NCBI GenBank assembly: GCA_002794735.1
Contig: NBAZ01000003.1
Location: 1,736,001-1,800,000 of the forward strand
Length of the DNA: 64,000 nt
Direction: 5' to 3'
Source: Pyrrhoderma lamaoense
Taxonomy: Eukaryota; Basidiomycota; Agaricomycetes; Hymenochaetales; Hymenochaetaceae
The position numbers and the translations under genes were made by a program. This document shows, in pieces, positions 23,634 through 34,690 of the stretch. The stretch's first letter is position 1. Each line of letters begins with the position of its first letter. The notes beneath the pieces are model-generated. The model did not search any database. It saw only the letters and a program-made list of their open reading frames with translations, and was not told the origin of the DNA.

Positions 23634-24997
23634 TTATGATGATGACGCGGATCTCGCAGCGACGCTAGATCCGCTTGACACTCCTTCATCAAGCAGAGCG
23701 GGATCAATGTTTGCAGTGAACTCGTCGTCGATAGCGGCCTTATTTACAATCGCAGGTTTAGTATCTGGTTCCTCGGAAGGTGTACTGGTAGGGGTAGCAG
23801 CAGGTGCATCTGCATCAACATTGGAAGCGGCAGCATCACTTCCGCTCGAACTACTAGCCCTGCGACGACTCTGACGCGTTTGACGCGTCGGAGTGACTTC
23901 CTTGTCGTTGGAGGGTTTAGCACGCGAGCGCTTGGGACGAGTTACCCGTTTAGCACGAGAGTTCTTTGCTTCATTCGAATCCTTGGGCGTAGTTTCTTCA
24001 GAGTCTTTTTCTTCAGCTTCCGGAGTAGCGTTAGTAGTAGCAGACTCATCAACACTCGCAGCGGGTGTAGCAGCAGGCTCAGAAACATCCATGGCATCAT
24101 TGTCAAAACCAGCAGCCTGAGCTTCCGCACTTTCTGTAATGGCGGCCGCAGCGGCAGCGGCAGCACCACGTCTCTGTCGCTCACGCCTAGGTTGTACTTC
24201 CGTCGGTGCCTCCTTGCGCTTTTTACGACTTCCATTTCCGTTACCACCGGCACGTTTGCGTTTCGGACTTTTAGTCCCGCTAAGTTCGGTGTCCTTAGAC
24301 GTCGTATCCTGTACAGAGTGACCCTCGCCTCGCCGTCTCGTAATTTTGCAACAGGCCTTCGTGTACGAGAGGAGCTACGACGTGCATCAAGTTCAAGGTC
24401 TATTTGTCCGGTACTATTAGAGGCAATTTCGTTTCCTTGTATGCTTTTGTCGTCGACATCATTCCCACCATTTGTAGCGGCATTACGACGTGCGGCATTT
24501 TCTTCACGGGCATTGGCAGCGAGTAGCAATTGATTAGGAGAAAATGGATGATATGAAGGATAGGCGAGGGGCATCTTGAAAAGAGGCGGCGCAGGCGTAA
24601 AGAAAGAGCACGTGCTCCGATTCACACCGGAGGAGGGATGCGTTGATATGCTTGTCGACATCGTTGCAGAAGAAGTGGACTGGGACCAATATGTGCTAGT
24701 AGATGTGGACATCGATAGTAGTTTACTTTCAGTCATAAGGGGAGTTTGAGTGGATGTGAGGTGGGATGAAAGTTTTAAGGCAAGAGTGGTAGAGGCGTCA
24801 GGCGAACGAAATGTCATCTTGGGCTTACGGCGTGAAGTAGACGAGCTCATCGAGAGCACCGTCGCGGTTGAAAATGTAGTAGATTTAGAGAGCGGATGCA
24901 TACGTATGTGCGTAGATGACGCATCTGGTGTGGGGGTTAAAGCCGACCAGCGCGAACTGGGAAGTGGGACCTGTGTTGAGCTGACACCGACTTGCAT
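23634..24997 (-). CDS. Low-complexity basic protein, unknown
   Basis: Not recognised. A single exon of 1364 nt; adding one base gives 454 residues in one frame. The N-terminal third is Ser/Thr-rich. A conserved-looking block PLAYPSYHPFSPNQLLLAA and RRPVAKLRDGEARVTLYR follow. The C-terminal half alternates basic nuclear-type clusters (KSPKRKRAGG, GSRKKRKEAP, RAKRVTRPKRSRAKP) with an Ala run and acidic Ser/Thr-rich stretches. This composition suggests a nuclear, chromatin- or DNA-associated protein, which is inference only. The frame break lies at about 24308 (CC on plus, GG on the coding strand). A weak 48-nt intron from GTTGCA to TGTACAG would also fix the frame, so this break is less certain than others. 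The ATG chosen is 24997; the frame is open slightly further but without ATG. Confidence 0.6.
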
Positions 24998-27440
24998 CGT
25001 TGTCACCTTCCGGACATTGTTAGTTTATAGAGTATAATTAGTTGATCGGAATGAATGTGCGTACTTGGATGAGATAAACAAAATATGAGAAGATGGGGGC
25101 GGGGAGGGTATCGTTCAGTTGTAGGAGGACACCGGGGGCGTCGAGCGAGGAGTAAAAGACACTAGTGAATTTCTCTGGTCATTACAAGAAAGTGAAGTTC
25201 AATGGCCTGCATCCTTACAGATTGTAAAAGTATGAAGGGACGGGGTATGCTGAATGTGCCCTTTGAGGCAAATGCAAAAGGATGAAGTTTGACGTCTATA
25301 TAGTCAAGGCCGCGGAGGCTAAGGGGGGCAAGAGTATGCGAGTGGTTTTGAAACGGGAGAAGAGTGGCTCAACGTCGGAGGCGGGAGGAGAGCTGACGGA
25401 CGACGGAGCTGAAGGCGATGGTCGGTGCAGAGAGAGGCGGGGAGACGGACAATGGACGGGGGGGGAAATTACAGAGAGTGTCTGTGTGTAGACTTGACAG
25501 TAGTACTAGTACATGGCCTGAGCATATATTCCATCACGTGATGTGGGCCAATTTTGCAAGTATTTTTGCATTTTTTGACCAGAAACGGTCGCCGCAGGGA
25601 GCTCCCGGATGGTCCGCGAGCCGAGCACTTTCTTTTACAGGTAATGCTTCCGGCTCCTCCTTCTCTTTTTGTCCTCTCCTTGTTGTTCATTCTCGCCTCA
25701 AAGGGCCATGTCGATGATGATAATGTGCTCTCCTCGTGCAATTTTGCCGCTGTCTGCCAGTGCTTCTCCCTCTGTGCCTCTATCTGTGGCAACACCGTCA
25801 GCTGCTGCTCCTCTTGCTACTCATCCCTCGCCGACCCCGTGGCGAACCCTCTGCCCCCCTCGGGTCAGCGTGATATATACAGTCTTCCCACAGATCGTGC
25901 CTCGAGGCTCTCATAATTCATTTTCCATCGATAGAAATCAGCTCTGACTCTTACTTATCCTCGCCTTCTTTTGTTTCGTAAGTGACCTGCGTATGTAATC
26001 AAATTTCCTATTCCGCGCCCCCAAATCTATTTTTCTATAACGCATACATCCACCGCTACCTTTTGACCTTATCCATTCTTCTTGCGAATAGTCCTCAAAC
26101 TCAATGGCATATCTATCCATCTTGCAACGCCACTTCGAAGCACTTCCACGTTATCTATGAGACATTGTCCTGCCTTCGTTTTTGAGTTGCAGGCACACGC
26201 TTTTATTTAGCATGAGGCTAGCTCAGTAAAGGCGGAGATGAGTGATTCTGCGTAATCCAGCAGGAATTTAAGAAGCAAAGGCAGCCAAGACGGTTGTTGC
26301 CACCAAATGGTAGCACTGATTGTCTTTTCAATATATGATTGAACTGTAAACCCTTATATTCCCTCGTAGACTGATAAATTTGAAAGAAGTCAGAGGACAC
26401 AAAGGGATATCAATATCTTTCAGATGACTTCTCGATGGACTTAGTCGGAGAAACCTTCATGGAACCCCATTTTCTAATTAAAAGCCACAAGTTTCTATCT
26501 GAATTTCTTACGTGTGGACATCGCGTTGTATTCGCACTTGAATGTAGATAGTATTCAATACTAATCACGGTGCTATAGGCTACAAGTCTGTAGGCCCTCT
26601 CGATTTGGCTAGAACGTAGAGAATACTTGCATTGATGACTACAGCATGTTATGGAATGCGGTGAGCATCAATGACAAGGTTCAAGAGAAGCAGCGAATAG
26701 CTTGATCACGTTCCATTCGGTGGTTTTTCGAAATGGATATTCACCATTTTTATAGCATCTATTCCAGCTAAGCCTACGATCATACTTCTGAGGATGAGCG
26801 GATGCTGGGATGTCAAGTACGCGAGTATTTTGCATTTCCCTGCCGATTTCGGGACGTCGCTGTATTATTATTGTTGTTGTTGGACTCGCCTTGAAAGATC
26901 CTGAGACTTGGGCCTTGGAAACAAAAAATGACAAGTCATTCCCAACAAATGTCAGTTGCAAAGAGAGGATTTCATTTGTTGTTGAGAATGGATATTAGAT
27001 TTTTTTGACACGCCATTTAATATGTTTCTTGGTAAGTGGGCGATGAGAGTGGCACACCGCCCGACTGGCAATGAACCGGTAGCCTGAAGCGGAGTGCTTG
27101 TAGGCTATATGCCACCGTTTCAGTTGCATCCAGGCTATCAAATATGATCCGAAGGTTGAGTAAGCAGATAGACTATCATAGTATCAACCACAGCTTCTAG
27201 AGTCGACTGAGTAATCTACATGTTTCCCTGACAATGTCCGGAAACAGTTGTTCTCTGCGTTTCGCTGTGTTCGTGTAGAGTGTTAAAGATACGGAATTGG
27301 CTTACGTGGAAATTTATTATATAATGCTTACTATGGAATGAAAGCAAGTTCACTAATGAAGAGAACTTAATTGTGCAGTCGCACATCCATATTACTATCT
27401 AATTATCATATCTATTCGGCTATGCTTAATATTGTTCTCA
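24998..27440. other. Intergenic; one doubtful small gene only
   Basis: Apart from the doubtful frame at 25469-25830, I see no gene. 25000-25500 is GA-rich and probably the promoter and 5' UTR of the minus-strand gene at 23634. 26200-27440 has only short frames. The promoter of the Ten1-like gene should lie just before 27441. Confidence 0.4.
25469..25830 (-). CDS. Possible small protein, low confidence
   Basis: On the minus strand a charged, coding-like stretch reads LPQIEAQREKHWQTAAKL and continues to a Lys/Arg-rich segment near 25600. An ATG at about 25823 would reach it if one base were added in a GG near 25810. No domain is recognised and the 3' end is unclear. It could be part of a 5' leader of the gene at 23634 or chance. 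Confidence 0.22.
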
Positions 27441-27986
27441 ATGTCGAACAATCCGGTACCTGCGATCCCGAAACTCATATCCTCACTCGACGCTTCGCTT
27501 GAGGATCAGAAAGTACGGCTGGCTGGAATGTAGGGGGTTATTGATGCTTTGAAATAATTACTCTATCGGATTTATAATACACAATTCTTTTTTTAGTTCC
27601 TTGAGTTATGATGAAGAACACCAAGTTCTTATACTCTGTGATGATGAAAATAATGCTTGTCTTGTCGATGCATCTCTGGTGTTAGACTCACTCCTTTCCA
27701 TTCCTGGTCTCAGAGAAAAGAAGACTGCTGTGACTGTTGTTGGATATCTGGAATTAGACGTGAGTGTTCAATCCTATTTCTACATTCAGTTCCCTCAAAA
27801 TAAGTGATTGAACAGGATTCACCGATTCCTCCGTTGCCCCCATATGTCGGATATCCCGAACTCAAGCGGGGGATACTTATAAGAGCTATTCTTCTGATAC
27901 CAAGTCCTGATATTGATTTAGGCTTATGGAGAGAAAGTATTCAGATGCGGGAGAGTGCAGGTATTGGAACTTTCATCGCTGAATAG
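27441..27986 (+). CDS. Ten1-like OB-fold protein (CST telomere complex)
   Basis: Predicted small subunit of the CST (Cdc13/Ctc1-Stn1-Ten1) complex that caps telomeres and helps lagging-strand fill-in. Three exons: 27441-27529, 27597-27759 and 27816-27986, total 423 nt, 140 residues, one frame. The order of elements fits a Ten1 OB-fold: basic strand DQKVRLAGI, then SLSYDEEHQVLILCDDE, then ACLVDASLVLDSLL, and VTVVGYLELD. A C-terminal helix (RGILIRAILLIPSPDIDL) follows. Length matches the family. The call rests on pattern and size; OB-folds diverge fast, so another small OB protein is possible. Confidence 0.6.
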
Positions 27987-28217
27987 TAATATCTAAATAA
28001 AAAAACTTCGGGTTGCTGTACTTCTTGAACTTTCCGACTACTTGTGTAGAAAATTTTACATAATAATAATGAATGTCACGTGCCCTCTAAGTCTGCCGGA
28101 GCACGCGTTTGCCAATGGTGCCGTTCCCTACTATTAGTACTAACTCAGTACTGAAGCATCCACTTTAAGACCTTTGGAATCTCCCTGGGCTATTGGTTGC
28201 AGGGAGTTCGCAGTTAT

Positions 28218-29861
28218 ATGTCACAAGCTCGCTTTATAGCGGGCGCAGGCAGTCGAGCTCTTGAGCGGTGAGTCCTAACTTTCAAATCCGGAAAAATTGA
28301 TACATTCTCATTGGTTCTGGAATCTATAATCCGTTTTATACGAACTGATCTAAAGCTCGACGAATGCACGCCTGCAATGTTACGCCAATGGCCAGAGCTT
28401 TAGGAATGTAGTGGCCTACCATACTACTTCTCTACGGTGTCGCGGTATCGGCGGTACTAGTAATCTCAAGGCTTTTGACAGACATTCTCTCTTTTTCGGT
28501 TCCCCTCTTTATGCAAGGTCACTCTCAACCAATAATCCTGAACCTTTTTCAAAAGAGAAAAATGCGGTGGAGCCACTGCCTGTTTCTGGAAGTAAGAAGC
28601 CAAAGATTGAACTTCGACCTGGGCCAGCAAAGCCATCTGGTAGTGGTCCTGTAAACTCAAAAGCCGCGCAGCAGCAGCAGCTCAGCCTCAAGCTTCAAGT
28701 ACTAGCAAACAACCTACATCGAAGAAACCCCACCCTTATCAGCGACGGCTCCGAAGGAGGAAGTCTTGAAGGAATTTGAGGGTGCGGGGTTAGTTGAGGC
28801 TACGAAAAAGGACGTTAGTGATGCTGCGAAACATGGTATCTTGGCTCCGCCACCTCCGGACGCAGGAATGGTCGGTAGATTGTACCACCAGGCAAAGGAG
28901 CTATTCGTCAGTCACTTATATAGCTTTATCGTCTACTTCAATTGACTGAACTATTCAAATTTGACAGAAATTCTACTGGGCAGGACTGAAGTATATATTT
29001 GCACATAGAAAGGAAGTCAAACGAATACAGGAACGGATAAAGAATGGGGGGTCACCCTTAACCTGGAGAGAACACAGGTTTATCCTGGAGAATAACTCTG
29101 ATATGATTAAGTGAGCACGTTCGCTCTTTCTCAATATTATCGATTCTGACCTTTTACTGTTTTCCCATCGTTCAGGCTAGTACCGTTCATATTGACCATC
29201 GTCGTTATTGAAGAAATCATCCCCCTTATTGTTATGTACGTCCCTGGTATGCTACCGTCGACATGTATTCTCCCATCCCAGAAGGCCCGAATTGAAGCGA
29301 AACGGCATGAACGTCAACGACAAGCGTATGCAACTGCCAAGGGGAATGACTTGTTTAAGAATACGGATGTTGAATCTATCACTATAAAGACCCTTCAAGC
29401 TGATGAAGTTGCGTTGTTGTGCAAGTACGTAACTTTAGATTCACGTTTGTCAATGGCTTAAGTATTTACTACCCCTTTTGCTAGTGTCGCTGGTATTTCC
29501 ACACTTGGATTAACCAGTATGCAAAGGCGTCGGCTGTTGAAATACCTTACTGCTATAGCTGTTGAAGATAACATCCTCCACGGTGAAGGTGATGGAGCCA
29601 GACTTACCCATGCAGAAATTGTCTCGGCCCTCTGGGATCGGGGATTGTAAGTGGCGCTTTCTCTAAGGAATTGCCTCTTGAAAAAATACTGAACATCACC
29701 AATCACATAGCCTTGCGGAATCATATACACCTGCTCAGCAACGCGATCGTCTCAGATGGTGGTTAGAGGCTGTTAAACCTGAAATTAACAACTCAGACAA
29801 GACTCCGGAAGATATTCGCGCCCAGTTGCTAGTCCTCATGCTGCGCGAAGCTCGCCCATAA
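28218..29861 (+). CDS. LETM1/Mdm38-like mitochondrial inner membrane protein
   Basis: Inner-membrane protein needed for K+/H+ exchange and for binding mitochondrial ribosomes. Six exons: 28218-28267, 28404-28906, 28968-29110, 29176-29424, 29485-29646 and 29711-29861; about 419 residues with two bases restored. The N-terminus (MSQARFIAGAGSRALER) is basic and without acids early on, as a mitochondrial presequence should be. Then AGLKYIFAHRKEVKRI, LTWREHRFI, a membrane segment VPFILTIVVIEEIIPLIV and MLPSTC, the LETM1 core, followed by the soluble ribosome-binding-like region (SMQRRRLLKYL, LTHAEIVSALWDRG). The frame slips twice between 28650 and 28735, in a low-complexity Pro/Lys/Gln linker. The likely sites are AAAA 28659-28662 and CCCC 28728-28731. 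Both linker breaks are outside the conserved core. It starts 231 bp after the Ten1-like gene. Confidence 0.87.
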
Positions 29862-31135
29862 TGTACCCCTCCCTCCCTCCTCTCTTTCTCCTCCTGCCCA
29901 TCCTCTTCCTATCTCCCTACTGTGATTTCTGCCATTGAGTATAGACATGACAATATTAATAATAATTTTCTACCCCCTTTTTTCCCATCATCTCTGGGGC
30001 ACTGTAGGTCGCACCTATACGACACCCTCTCTTGATTGAAACTGTTCTCTGTTTTGTCTCTTTCCCTCTCAGCCTCAGCTTTCTGCCCGCCCAGCTCTCT
30101 GAATCTTACGCACGATGTAACTACACTCACATAAACAATCTCATCTACTAGACGCCTAATAAAACAACATTATCCCCTGTCCCAATTATGAAAGCACATA
30201 CGTGAACAAAGCATCGTATCGAATGATATCCTATTCTTGCTATGTGGAAATAATGTGGGCTTAAGATCAGATATCGTTGTCATGATAAGATAGGATACAT
30301 GGGGATCACGGGTGGGGTAGGTAGTAGGAGGTGTACGCATTCATATCAGTTACTTATAGGTAAGTTTAGTAACCTGTATTATGAGTTTCAGCTTATATAT
30401 ATTTATCAACCATCAGATTCCAGTGTAAATCATTTCGATTATAACTACGGTCTATTGATGCTTACTGCGGCGAAGAAACTTGCATCAGCGGCGCATGACT
30501 GAAACTTGTATCTCTTAGATAATATGAGTGTGGCCTCGACGGGGATGAGAAAATACCTTATGATGGGTCGATTATTATGGTAGACTTAGTGTGGCCGTAA
30601 TCAATGATCTTGTCAGTATGGGACTAGCGTGTCACTGACAAGTTGTCAATTGTCTACTCGGGTTTCGTTAGTAAGATACCGGTTCAGACGTAAAGGATGC
30701 ACAGGTATACAGTGGACTGTACTACTAGTACTGCAGAGAACTACTATACCCATCTCCCTCCCATGGTTCAAGGAATATCTACGCTCGTATAGCAACTACG
30801 GCTCACGTTGCTCACTTCTTTGAATATGACAATGATACTTAGAAACTTAATCTCAGCTATAATCGAGATAAGCTTATCTGAGATTCGGGTTGTAACTAGG
30901 AATAAGTAGGTCATCAGATGTTATCATGTCAAAACCCTTCATCGCTAACAAAACACATCTATAAAAAGGATTTACAAAAATAAGGTGAGTCAAACGGGAA
31001 GTCCGGTATATAACCTTGGATTTCGCTTTAAAATTAATGCGTAGCTGGCTTCTACACCCCACCACCCACCTTGTCTCTTCTTACCATACTTCCTTTTCTT
31101 GTAAACTTTAGACTCTGAGGATTCCGTTGAGAAGA
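29862..31135. other. Spacer leading into the DUF6534 array
   Basis: The first 600 bp contain the CT-rich 3' region of the LETM1-like gene. From about 30560 the sequence shares short blocks with the regions before DUF6534 copies 2 and 3 (see repeat entries). No coding potential. Confidence 0.45.
30560..31135 (+). repeat. Duplicated upstream block, DUF6534 copy 1
   Basis: Shares diverged blocks with 36870-37557 (for example TTATTA..GGTAGA.T.AGTG and GTTGTCA.TT.TCTAC) and, more weakly, with 34200-34690. It appears that the tandem duplication unit includes the promoter. Alignment done by eye. Confidence 0.4.
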
Positions 31136-32955
31136 ATGAGCGAATTTATTAAAACGGGAACCTTCGTAAGTTTATACTATATATCTCACAACAGCTTTTA
31201 ATGATAGCTCGCAATAGCTTGGCTCTTTGTATCTTGGAGTAGCGTGCGTAATATGACAAGTTTTAGTTTCTCCTGGTATGACTCAAACTAAGAAACAACA
31301 ACAATAGGATCACTATGTCGTATGTCATGTCTAGCATTATAGATCATATATGTCCACTGATTTTCGATGACAAGTTTTTGGGGAATGGCGACGATACAAA
31401 CCTATAACTACTACAATGTAAGACTGCGAGCGTCAATGGACGATGTATACAACAAATCACAGAGTTAACTATCTCTTCAGAGCTATAAAAGGGACCTACT
31501 ATGGATTAAGTCGCTCGTATGTACAGATCTTTTTCTTGAAATACACTTCGATGATTCATTTGCCGGGTAGGTTTCCGTAGTATGGATATTAGACACCGTG
31601 CATCAAGCATTATTGTCCACATGGGATATGTATACCTTATAAGTGACTACTCCAATCCATCACTCCTAGAGAATGTTGTAACCTCCTATAAAGTACGTCC
31701 AAGTTATATGACACTAAAATATATCCGACTAAGCTATCTGTACTTATCAAAGGTCTCAATAATATTAACAGTAAGTCAGGGTCTATTCAGTTTAGCCGAT
31801 AACCAAGAAACTTATAGATATAGATACTCGTCGTCTTTCTTGTGCAACTTTTCTTATCGCATCGTATATGGAAGCGTAAGGGAATCTTTAGGTTATCTTA
31901 TACGTTGGACTAAAATCTGTGTTAAACCTAACTGAAGTAAGCAGGGGAAACAAATGGCTAGTCATGACAATACTAGTTTTAATCACAATAGAACTCGTAT
32001 CCTCTTTAAGTGAGTATGATATTTCCTAAACAAGTTTAATCTAACTTATCAAACTCTGCCTCTAGTATATGTGAAAATCTGGTCAGTATATCGTTCTATG
32101 AGGATATGATGAAGCGTTATGTGCCTTACCTACAAGTCACAGTTTTCAGCAGAAACTATTTGTACAACTTGACCCATATGGCTTGCTTGTGTTGACCCTT
32201 TATGTGATAGTCTCTTTAACAGATGGCATGATCACCATTACTCTCGCAATTCTCTTACATAGGTCCAGAACAGGATTCAAGAAGTCAGATAATATAATCA
32301 GCCGCTTGATAGTGTTTACTGTTAACACTGGATTAACTACCAGCATCCTTTCGATCCTCATAATTATTATGGTCCGTATCAGATTACTCGATAGAAAATA
32401 CGGCATCGTATCTAATTTTTATCTATCAACTTCTGATAATTATTTCCTAGCTGTTACTTTACCCCGGTCCTTCTATATCTACAGCACTCTACTTCTGTAC
32501 TAGTAAAAGTAAGTTCTTGAGTCTAAAACTATTTTTTCTACTTTATCCATGACATTCAAACTGAACAACTTCTAATAGCATATGCGAACATACTCCTTGC
32601 TATGTAAGCTTCCCCTTTAATACCTACTACCATTCGGTTAAAGTTAAATTTATACTTGAAATCAGGCTTAATTCGCGCGATTTGTCTGAGTTGGGCGCAA
32701 GACCGATATCCGATCCATCTGACAAAGTTTTGATCATTAATGAAACAGAAGTTGTATGTCGTTTCTTCGTTATTCTTCTTTTCAGTAAAATATCGATCAA
32801 AAATTTGACTCGAAATAGGGACAGTCAACGATATTACGATGGAGATCCGAGTTGATACCGCGACATCTCATGGAGCAACTGACTTAGACAGAGACATCAA
32901 GTCAGACGGGCCTGTGTCAAGTGGATATGATTCTACAGAGAACAGTCCGGTATGA
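31136..32955 (+). CDS. DUF6534 membrane protein, copy 1 of 3
   Basis: Seven-helix-type integral membrane protein of the Agaricomycete DUF6534 family, function unknown. The gene follows the 14-exon plan worked out for copy 3. Recognisable pieces: LGSLYLGVA, then GMATIQTYNYYN spliced to SYKRDLLW, VVWILDTVHQAL, an 18-nt exon VSIILT, LVQLFLSHRIWK, a spliced LSRGNKWLV, ILLHRSRTGFKKSDNIISR (the signature), LYFCTSK and LLAM spliced to LNSRDLSELG. The Ser/Asp-rich tail ends at 32953-32955. Compared with copies 2 and 3 one base is missing near 31613 (QAL | VHMGYVYLI), so the reading frame is broken there. The rest is intact and splice sites are conserved, so an assembly error is likely, though a young pseudogene cannot be excluded. 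Confidence 0.78.
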
Positions 32956-34199
32956 TCCTGTGTCTGGATACTATTGCGAGCATGTGTGCCTTGAGTATCG
33001 GTGTTGATATTTAGGGAGTCACGGACTTACTGGGGACTTTTGAAACTGAGAAGAAAGCATAGCAGTTAGATGGATTTTAGAGTGAGCTTTGTAGTGGGCG
33101 GCTATATACTAGATGTCTACTCAGAACGTCGCAATTCACATACTAGAAGAGCCAGCCAAAACATGGGTTTCCTTTTTTCGTATCATAGTATTTGTTGGTC
33201 ACCCTTCCTATTTTTTCTCATATACTTAAGTAATGCAGCAACGTATTCTCGAAGTAAGATGGGCCCAATAAGAAACCTCAATTCATATAAATAACGTTTT
33301 TACCAGAAAATAATAACTCAGAGAACGTCAGCATTAAAGAAAAAGAAGTGGAAGTGGGTAAATAATAATAAACACAAGTACAGGGGTCTTTCTTTCTCTA
33401 TCACCATAATGTAAGTGAAGCCAGTACTGTGTTAGAAGCACCCCATTATTGTGACGATAGCTGAGTTCGATATTGAGATATCAGCTATTTTTGATTATAA
33501 TATAACATATCCATGATACGATGTGTGTAAGTGTATCCCCAATGTGCATATACATCAAAAACAAAAATTTGGGAAAATACTCAGGCATGCCCAGACGGAG
33601 TGAAAGCAGGAGGAGGGAAGAAGAAGGAAGAGATGTAGATAGTGAGAAAATAGATCCCGATTTTTATCTCTGTCAAGGGTCGCAGTTGAGGTAAGTAGCA
33701 GAATGTGTTCGCATCTGTACTGGATTGGATAGTACTACCCAGGAACAAGTGTATATTGCATACACCTTACCCTATCTGACGAAGCTGCTGTGGAAAACCA
33801 ATGTCATTTTCCCTCTCTAGACAGTCAACGGTATGCCAGACCTTGATCTTTTGATATGTATGAACAGAGTCATAGTGACGAGTATGCAAATATACTAATC
33901 AGTGGCATCTAGCAACTATAACAACTCATATAATTAGTTACTGCCGATCTTGTTGTTGTATTCTATGTCGTCTCAATAGACCACTAGCTTTCTGCTCTGA
34001 ATTTCAATTAGCTGCTATAGTACATAAGGATCAGTCTCGCTGAACCGGCTCGTCTAGATGTTCCAACCACATACTGCTTATCACGTTGTCTATTGATCTA
34101 AGTACTTAACCAAGTACAGCTTGGAGCTATTATCCGACTACCCATCTTGTGTACCATTAGAGATCTAGACAAATCATGGTGCTTATACTACAGTTTACG
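32956..34199. other. Intergenic spacer within the array
   Basis: Spacer between DUF6534 copy 1 and the upstream block of copy 2. It is AT-rich with no gene seen. It is longer than the spacer between copies 2 and 3. Confidence 0.4.
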
Positions 34200-34690
34200 A
34201 CGCAAATAACGGAGAAGAAGCTTATATCGCCATAAGATGACTTAAAAGGTGTTTAAAGGTACTATTGAACCGAGCTCGACAGAGAAGAGAAAATCTCATT
34301 ATACCATGAATTCTTTATTACATTGGACCTCAGTAGCACGTATGGGTCGGTGAGTCACTTCAAGTTGTTGATTGATTATATGGAACTTGGGTACTATCTT
34401 GAATATGGTCGAGTTACCCGTATCCAAATTCAGCTCGTTTGAGGTTCGCTCACTCTAGAAATTAGATATGAGTCAACAGAGTTACCACCTCAGGTCCTTT
34501 GCTACTAGTGATACGCTCCAGTTTCGGATACTTACCACTATAGCAAGCTATGTACTGGAGGTACAGTATATGTACCCGAGTGTTTTCGAGAATGGAGGCA
34601 TAACTACCTTCTACCCCCCACGACACAATACCCTCTAGTTCTTGCTACACCTTCCTCGTAAATCTTAGGGTTTGAGTGTATCTATAAGAA
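34200..34690 (+). repeat. Duplicated upstream block, DUF6534 copy 2
   Basis: Begins with GGAGAAGAAGCTTATATCGCC, a near match to the same block before copy 3 at about 36873. Probably promoter carried along with the gene duplication. Confidence 0.45.

Noticed and set aside
23880..24533. 217-codon frame on plus
   Set aside because: Antisense shadow of the low-complexity gene on the minus strand; Ser/Arg/Phe-rich composition mirrors the coding strand.
28364..28412. Frame break at the start of the LETM1-like gene
   Set aside because: An upstream exon 28218-28267 with a GTGAGT donor and an acceptor at 28403 joins in frame and supplies a mitochondrial-type N-terminus, so no base is missing there.
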